A DNA stretch of 9,751 nucleotides from Pseudomonadota bacterium. Its GTDB lineage: Bacteria; Myxococcota_A; UBA796; SXON01. Below the pieces are notes generated by a model. The model was not told where the DNA came from and ran no database searches. It saw nothing but the letters and a program-made list of their open reading frames with translations. The number at the start of each line of letters is the position of its first letter. The stretch's first letter is position 1. The stretch spans positions 1-9,751 of the forward strand of contig SXOM01000106.1 of assembly GCA_005776735.1 (NCBI GenBank). Reading direction: 5' to 3'. Below, one piece after another: positions 6,019 through 9,751 of this stretch. Both the position numbers and the translations under genes were made by a program.

Positions 6019-7589
6019 TGCTGAGCCTCCTCGGTGCCGCGTTCGCGGGCGCGGTCGCCGTCCCGCCCAGCACCAGTGACGTGTACCAGCCGCGGCGCGT
6101 CGCCGTGCTCGTCGGCGTGCAGGACTACGCCGACCCCGCGCTGCAGGGCCTGAAGTTCCCCGAGAAAGACGCCCGCGACCTCGGGACGGTCCTCGGAAGC
6201 GAAGACGTCGGCGGCTTCGACCGGGTGTTCGTCATCTCGGGCCGCGACGCCACGTCGCGCGACGGGCTGTTGCGCGCGGTCAAGCTCGCGACGGCGGACC
6301 TGCAGCGGGACGACACGTTCCTGCTCTACCTCAGCGGCCATGGCACCTTGGCGCTCGACCCGATCGACGGGAGCGAGCTCTACTTCCTGCCGTCCGACGG
6401 GCGCCTCGACGCGCCCGAGGCCACGGGCATCGCGGTCGAGGACGTCGAGGCGCTCGTGCACGAGCTGCCGGCGCGGCGGCGGGTGCTCATCCTCGACACC
6501 TGCCACAATGGACGGGCGGGCAGCCGCAGCGCGGTCTCGGCACCCACCCAGCAGCTCCTCAGCGGGTTCCGCGGCGAGCCGCCCGCGCCACGCGGCGGTC
6601 GCGACGTCTCCGAGTCCGAAGCGCGGCTGTACGCCGCCCAGTACTGGCAGCCGGCGATGGAGGACCCGACCCTCCAGAACGGCGTGTACACCCACTTCCT
6701 CATCGACGCGCTCACCCGCTCGGCCGGCACCTCCGACCTCGACGAGGACGGCCTGGTCGACGTGATGGAGGCGCACCAGTACGCGCGCGACAAGACGATG
6801 GCGTGGACCGGCGGCCTGCAGATGCCGCGCGCGGAGTACCGGATCGTCGGGCGAGAAGAGATCTTCCTCGGCGGCGCACAGCGCTTGCGCGGCGCCGCCG
6901 AACGCGCGCTCATCGCCGCGTGCGACGCGATCCTGGCCCGGGCGCGCCTCTTCGTGAACGGCACCCCGCGCGGCGAGCTGCCCGGGGTGTACGCGATCGA
7001 CCCCGGCGCCAACCTCGTCGAGGTGCGCACCGCCGACGGGCGCACGCTGCTGCGCGAGCGCGTGGTGGCGCAGGCCGGGGAGACCGTCCCGGTCGAGGAG
7101 CTGCTGCGGCGCAAGGAGTCCACGCTCTCGGTGCTCGGCGGCGCGAGCTTCCACCAGGGCGGGGAGCTCCTGCCGCCGGTTTCGGCGAGCCTCGCCGCGG
7201 TGTGGGCCAACCCGGTGGTCGTGTCGGGCCCGTGGCGCTCCGAGGTCGCGCTGACGGCCGACCTCGCGCAGGGGCTCGCGCCCACCCAGGCGGTCGAGCA
7301 GACCTCGGGCGCGTTCGCGCTCGGCGTCGGGTTCGGGCCCACGCTCGGCCCGGGGTGGCTCGCGCTCACCGCACAGGGGCGCGAGGTGTGGCGAACGAGC
7401 GAGTACGGCGCCCAGGCGGGCGTCGGCGGCGCCGGCGGCCTCGCCATCGGCGCCGACCTGCCCCTGACGCGCTCGGCGCGCCTCGCGCTCCGCGCCGACG
7501 GCTGGTACGGCGTGGAGCCGGTGGCCGACGTGCCCACGGCCGTCTGGGGCGCGGGCCTCCGGGTGGGCCTCGGGGCGCCCCTCCCCTGA
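6015..7589 (+). CDS. Exported caspase-fold (peptidase C14-like) protein with PEGA-like and beta-barrel-like regions
   Basis: A 524-residue protein. A short export signal (residues 1-15, ending A-V-A) is followed by a caspase-like domain at about 28-286: strand RRVAVLVGVQDYAD, catalytic His109 in LYLSGHG and catalytic Cys163 in LILDTCHNG, so the His/Cys dyad is intact. Within it, residues 241-252 (DLDEDGLVDVME) match a full EF-hand loop, with acidic residues at loop positions 1, 3, 5, 9 and 12 and Gly at 6. Residues about 309-365 resemble a PEGA surface-anchoring module (ARLFVNGTPRGELPG). Residues about 370-524 alternate short amphipathic strands rich in Gly, Ala and aromatics, like a small outer-membrane beta-barrel, although the last residue is not aromatic. 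Caspase-fold peptidases cleave after specific side chains, Arg/Lys in metacaspases. The target here is unknown. It starts inside the ATGA overlap and is the last gene of the lnt-sigma unit. Confidence 0.87.
   Translation: MMLSLLGAAFAGAVAVPPSTSDVYQPRRVAVLVGVQDYADPALQGLKFPEKDARDLGTVLGSEDVGGFDRVFVISGRDATSRDGLLRAVKLATADLQRDDTFLLYLSGHGTLALDPIDGSELYFLPSDGRLDAPEATGIAVEDVEALVHELPARRRVLILDTCHNGRAGSRSAVSAPTQQLLSGFRGEPPAPRGGRDVSESEARLYAAQYWQPAMEDPTLQNGVYTHFLIDALTRSAGTSDLDEDGLVDVMEAHQYARDKTMAWTGGLQMPRAEYRIVGREEIFLGGAQRLRGAAERALIAACDAILARARLFVNGTPRGELPGVYAIDPGANLVEVRTADGRTLLRERVVAQAGETVPVEELLRRKESTLSVLGGASFHQGGELLPPVSASLAAVWANPVVVSGPWRSEVALTADLAQGLAPTQAVEQTSGAFALGVGFGPTLGPGWLALTAQGREVWRTSEYGAQAGVGGAGGLAIGADLPLTRSARLALRADGWYGVEPVADVPTAVWGAGLRVGLGAPLP
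6735..6770 (+). other. EF-hand-like calcium loop encoded inside the caspase domain
   Basis: Codons for residues 241-252 of the caspase-fold protein read D-L-D-E-D-G-L-V-D-V-M-E. This meets the 12-residue EF-hand pattern at positions 1, 3, 5, 6, 8, 9 and 12. Flanking sequence is compatible with helices (YTHFLIDALTRS before, AHQYARDK after). Similar acidic loops occur in other prokaryotic caspase-like proteins. Confidence 0.6.
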
Positions 7590-7592
7590 CCC

Positions 7593-7625
7593 CGGGTCGC
7601 CGCGTCGTGCCCGGCCCCCGACCCG
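7593..7625 (+). terminator. Weak hairpin after the caspase gene, possible terminator
   Basis: CGGGTCG at 7593-7599 and CGACCCG at 7619-7625 form a perfect 7-bp inverted repeat around a 19-base GC-rich loop, starting four bases after the caspase stop codon. A C-run, not a T-run, follows, so it would be an atypical terminator or simply a GC-rich hairpin. Its position between two likely transcription units is the main support. Confidence 0.28.
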
Positions 7626-7641
7626 CCCCCCCGCCGAAGCG

Positions 7642-7649
7642 TATAAACT
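7642..7649 (+). promoter_or_regulatory. -10-like box (TATAAACT) for a leaderless transcript
   Basis: TATAAACT stands out in extremely GC-rich surroundings. Read as a -10 element (TATAAA at 7642-7647 or TAAACT at 7644-7649), the expected transcription start falls on or next to the GTG at 7656, giving little or no 5' leader. There is no Shine-Dalgarno sequence before that GTG. No clear -35 element is seen. The box also supplies an in-frame TAA (7644-7646) that rules out any earlier start. Confidence 0.55.
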
Positions 7650-7655
7650 CTCCTC

Positions 7656-9146
7656 GTGATCCTCTGGACGGCCCTCGCGTGTGGTCCGCTCGAGCCCTGG
7701 CCGGTGCCCGACGACACCCCTGCGCCCGAAGAACGGATCGCGGTCAGCCCCGCCCGCATCGACTACGGCGCGGTGTCGGTGAACACCCAGGGCGACGCCA
7801 CCCGGAGCCTGACCATCTACAACCTGGGCGACGACGACGTCACCGTCACCGGCCAGGACGAGCCGATCGGCGACGAAGAGTTCCGCATCGACGCTTCGCC
7901 GGTGCTCGCGGTCGCCGCCGGAGAGCAGGTCACCCTCTTCGTCCACTTCGTCCCGCGCACCGAGGCCGCGTCGTTCGCGCGCCTTCGCTTCGAGCCCGGG
8001 AGCGAGGTCGTGGAGCTGGTCGGGGAGGGCACCGCGCCGGTCCTGCGCACCGATGCCCCGGACCTGCCGCCGACCGTGCTCGGGTGCTCCGCCGAGGGCA
8101 CGGTGCTCGTGCACAACGACGGCTCCGAGGCCCTGACCCTCGACGCGCAGGTGACCGGCGACGACTTCGCGGTCGTGGGCTGGGAGGCCGACCTGGCGCC
8201 GGGCGAGTCCGCGCCGGTCACGCTGAGCTTCACGCCGGGCGGGGGTGGGGAGCGCGCCGGTGTCCTCACCCTCACCAGCAACGACCCCGAACAGCCCGAG
8301 TTCGCCGTGCCGCTCAGCGCGCTCGGCTACGAAGGTTCGCACGTCACGGAGACCTACGTCTACGCGCCGGCGGCACCGACCGACGTGGTGGTCGCGGCTG
8401 AAGGGGTGCGCTTCGCCGACGACGAGCGCCTGGCGCCGGCGCTCGAGGCCTACGCCGAGCAGCTCGTCGCGGCGCAGGTCGACGTGCGCGTCACCTCGGT
8501 GCCGACCGCCGGCCCGTGCACCCTGCGCGCGCCGCTGTGGGCCGAGCTCGGCGACTCCGCGCTGCGCATCGGGACGGTGCTCGAGAACGGGTTCGAGGGT
8601 GCCGCCGGCCCCTGGGACGACGACCTGGTGGGGCTCGTGGAGACCGTGTTGTGGCACGCGGAGTCGGGGGGGTGCCTGGACGGGTTCCGCCGCCCCGACA
8701 CCGACCTGGAGGTGATCCTCGTCGCGGACACCCCGCCGGCCGAAGATCCGCTCGCGGCCTGGGAGCTCGTACGGGCGGGCCTGGCCGAGGACCAGCGGGT
8801 GCGCATCCACGTGCTCGTCGCCGACGGCGACGCGTGCACCGGCGCCGAGGCCTACATCCCGCTGGCGACCGCGTACGACGGCACGGTCGGCAATCTGTGC
8901 GGAACCTCGTGGGCCGAGGCGTTCACCGCCTTCGCGGCGTTCCCCTTGGCGCCGCGCGAGATGCGCTACCCGCTCTCCGAGGTGCCCGTCGAGTCGACGC
9001 TCACCCTGCGGATCGACGGCGTCCCCTCCACCGATTGGACGTGGGACGCTGCGGCCAACGCCATCGTGCTCGACGTGGAGCACGCGCCCGACTTCGGCGC
9101 CGAGCTGGAGCTCGAGTACGTCTCGGCCGTGAGCTGCACCCCGTGA
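7656..9146 (+). CDS. Lipoprotein with two choice-of-anchor D-like domains and a vWA-derived domain
   Basis: A 496-residue predicted lipoprotein. The signal is extremely short (MILWTALAC), with acylation Cys9. An in-frame TAA at 7644-7646 excludes a longer one. Residues about 28-115 and 118-218 are two immunoglobulin-like choice-of-anchor D (ASH/HYDIN-like) domains, the second ending in the characteristic LTLTSNDPEQPEFAVPLSAL. Residues about 240-450 align by eye with the vWA domain found after such modules in myxobacterial proteins: DVVVAA strand, then CLDGFRRPDTDLEVILVAD, then VRIHVLVADGDAC and LCGTSWAEAF. The usual DxSxS metal site is absent, reading EGVRFA at 249-254. A final beta domain (about 451-496) has a TLRIDG strand and ends in a Cys-containing SAVSC strand. 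The domain assignment of the vWA part is inference. Role is likely surface binding or assembly. The stop overlaps the next start by four bases (GTGA). Confidence 0.85.
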   Translation: MILWTALACGPLEPWPVPDDTPAPEERIAVSPARIDYGAVSVNTQGDATRSLTIYNLGDDDVTVTGQDEPIGDEEFRIDASPVLAVAAGEQVTLFVHFVPRTEAASFARLRFEPGSEVVELVGEGTAPVLRTDAPDLPPTVLGCSAEGTVLVHNDGSEALTLDAQVTGDDFAVVGWEADLAPGESAPVTLSFTPGGGGERAGVLTLTSNDPEQPEFAVPLSALGYEGSHVTETYVYAPAAPTDVVVAAEGVRFADDERLAPALEAYAEQLVAAQVDVRVTSVPTAGPCTLRAPLWAELGDSALRIGTVLENGFEGAAGPWDDDLVGLVETVLWHAESGGCLDGFRRPDTDLEVILVADTPPAEDPLAAWELVRAGLAEDQRVRIHVLVADGDACTGAEAYIPLATAYDGTVGNLCGTSWAEAFTAFAAFPLAPREMRYPLSEVPVESTLTLRIDGVPSTDWTWDAAANAIVLDVEHAPDFGAELELEYVSAVSCTP

Positions 9147-9751
9147 GGCGCGGGTGCGGCCCCGCCGCGCTCCTGCTGCCCTGGGCGATCTCGGGCTGCG
9201 CAGCCCCCCGCGCCCCCGCCGCCGGCGACGCCGACGCCCTCGGGCCGGGGGAGCACGGCACCTTCTCGGTGCCCGACTGGCCGGACCGCGAGTACATCCT
9301 CCACGTGCCGAGCGCGGCGGAGGCCGCCGGCGCCCCGGTGGTGTACGCGTTCCACGGCGGCGGCGGCGACAAGGACGGCGTGGACCGCACGAGCTGCCCT
9401 GGGGGGGTGGAGGGCGACCCGGGCTGCATGATCGCGGTGGCGGACGCCGCCGGCACGCTCTTGGTCATGCCGGACGGCGTCGACAAGCCTGGCGTCGGGA
9501 AGCGCTCGTGGAACGCGGGCGGCGGCGAGGGCGACTGGCGTTGTGTGGGCGGGGAGGCCTGCGCGAGTGGCAGCGACGACGTCGCCTATGTCGACGCGCT
9601 CCGCGCCGAAGTGGAGCGGGCCGTGGCCGTGGACACGGCCCGGGTCTACGCCACCGGCATCTCCAACGGCGCCGCCATGAGCCACCGCCTGGCGTGCGAA
9701 CGTGCCGAGGTGTTCGCGGCCATCGCGCCTGTGGCGGGCGCCAACCAGGCC
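9143..9751 (+). CDS. PHB-depolymerase-family esterase lipoprotein (3' end outside window)
   Basis: The first 203 residues of an alpha/beta hydrolase of the polyhydroxybutyrate depolymerase/feruloyl-esterase-like group (LpqC type). MRRGCGPAALLLPWAISGC is a normal lipoprotein signal with a basic N-terminus and Cys19 in I-S-G-C. Family landmarks are in order: FHGGGGD oxyanion region (near residue 70), MPDGVDK, SWNAGGG, WRCVGGEAC, SDDVAYVDAL and the nucleophile elbow ATGISNGAAMSH with Ser174, then AAIAPVAGANQ. The catalytic Asp and His lie beyond the window end. Members hydrolyse esters of polyhydroxyalkanoates, aryl esters or acetylated sugars, and the substrate cannot be told from this part. 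The GTG start sits in a 4-base GTGA overlap with the vWA-type lipoprotein gene, so the two are probably translated together and may act at the same surface. Confidence 0.87.
   Translation, partial: MRRGCGPAALLLPWAISGCAAPRAPAAGDADALGPGEHGTFSVPDWPDREYILHVPSAAEAAGAPVVYAFHGGGGDKDGVDRTSCPGGVEGDPGCMIAVADAAGTLLVMPDGVDKPGVGKRSWNAGGGEGDWRCVGGEACASGSDDVAYVDALRAEVERAVAVDTARVYATGISNGAAMSHRLACERAEVFAAIAPVAGANQA

Noticed and set aside
5925..9083. Minus-strand open frame of about 1050 codons opposite the caspase and vWA genes
   Set aside because: Its product is Arg/Gly/Ala/Pro-rich with no recognisable domain, as expected for an antisense frame opposite GC-rich genes; the + strand genes there have clear domains and starts.

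Overview
The window is very GC-rich (visibly above 70%) and every recognisable gene lies on the + strand. It reads like a chromosomal segment of a Myxococcota (former deltaproteobacterial) or similar Gram-negative bacterium. The basis is the gene repertoire: an FG-GAP/ASPIC lipoprotein with an Asp/Thr/Glu/Ser-rich linker, a secreted caspase-fold protein, a choice-of-anchor/vWA-type lipoprotein, an ECF sigma factor with a one-helix partner, and two apolipoprotein N-acyltransferases. The taxonomic placement is inference. I saw no rRNA or tRNA genes, CRISPR arrays, insertion sequences or phage genes.

Layout. Bases 2-44 form a strong hairpin plus T-run, probably the terminator of a gene upstream of the window. 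Bases 45-227 hold no gene I can support and presumably carry the promoter of the first gene. At 237-1730 is a lipoprotein with FG-GAP/VCBS-type calcium repeats and an ASPIC/UnbV-like C-terminus. From 1784 to 7589 five genes follow with very small gaps or 4-base overlaps: two complete lnt paralogues (1784-3301 and 3327-4937), an ECF sigma factor (4955-5479), a single-pass membrane protein that is probably its anti-sigma factor (5476-6018), and a secreted caspase-fold protein with an EF-hand-like loop, a PEGA-like module and a beta-rich C-terminus (6015-7589). A 66-base gap with a weak hairpin and a TATAAACT box leads to a second unit. It has a lipoprotein with two choice-of-anchor D-like domains and a vWA-derived domain (7656-9146), then a PHB-depolymerase-family esterase lipoprotein (9143 to the window end, incomplete).

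How it may fit together. The unifying theme is the cell envelope. Three of the eight genes encode predicted lipoproteins, two encode the enzyme that N-acylates lipoproteins, and one encodes an exported caspase-fold protein that may sit in the outer membrane. The sigma/anti-sigma pair sits between the lnt pair and the caspase gene, so envelope-stress control of the set is a reasonable hypothesis, not shown by the sequence. The most unusual points are the active-looking tandem lnt pair linked to a sigma factor, the exported caspase-EF-hand-PEGA-beta architecture, a vWA-like domain whose metal site appears lost, very short export signals without N-terminal Lys/Arg, and two GTG starts placed 5-6 bases after a -10-like box, as expected for leaderless mRNAs.
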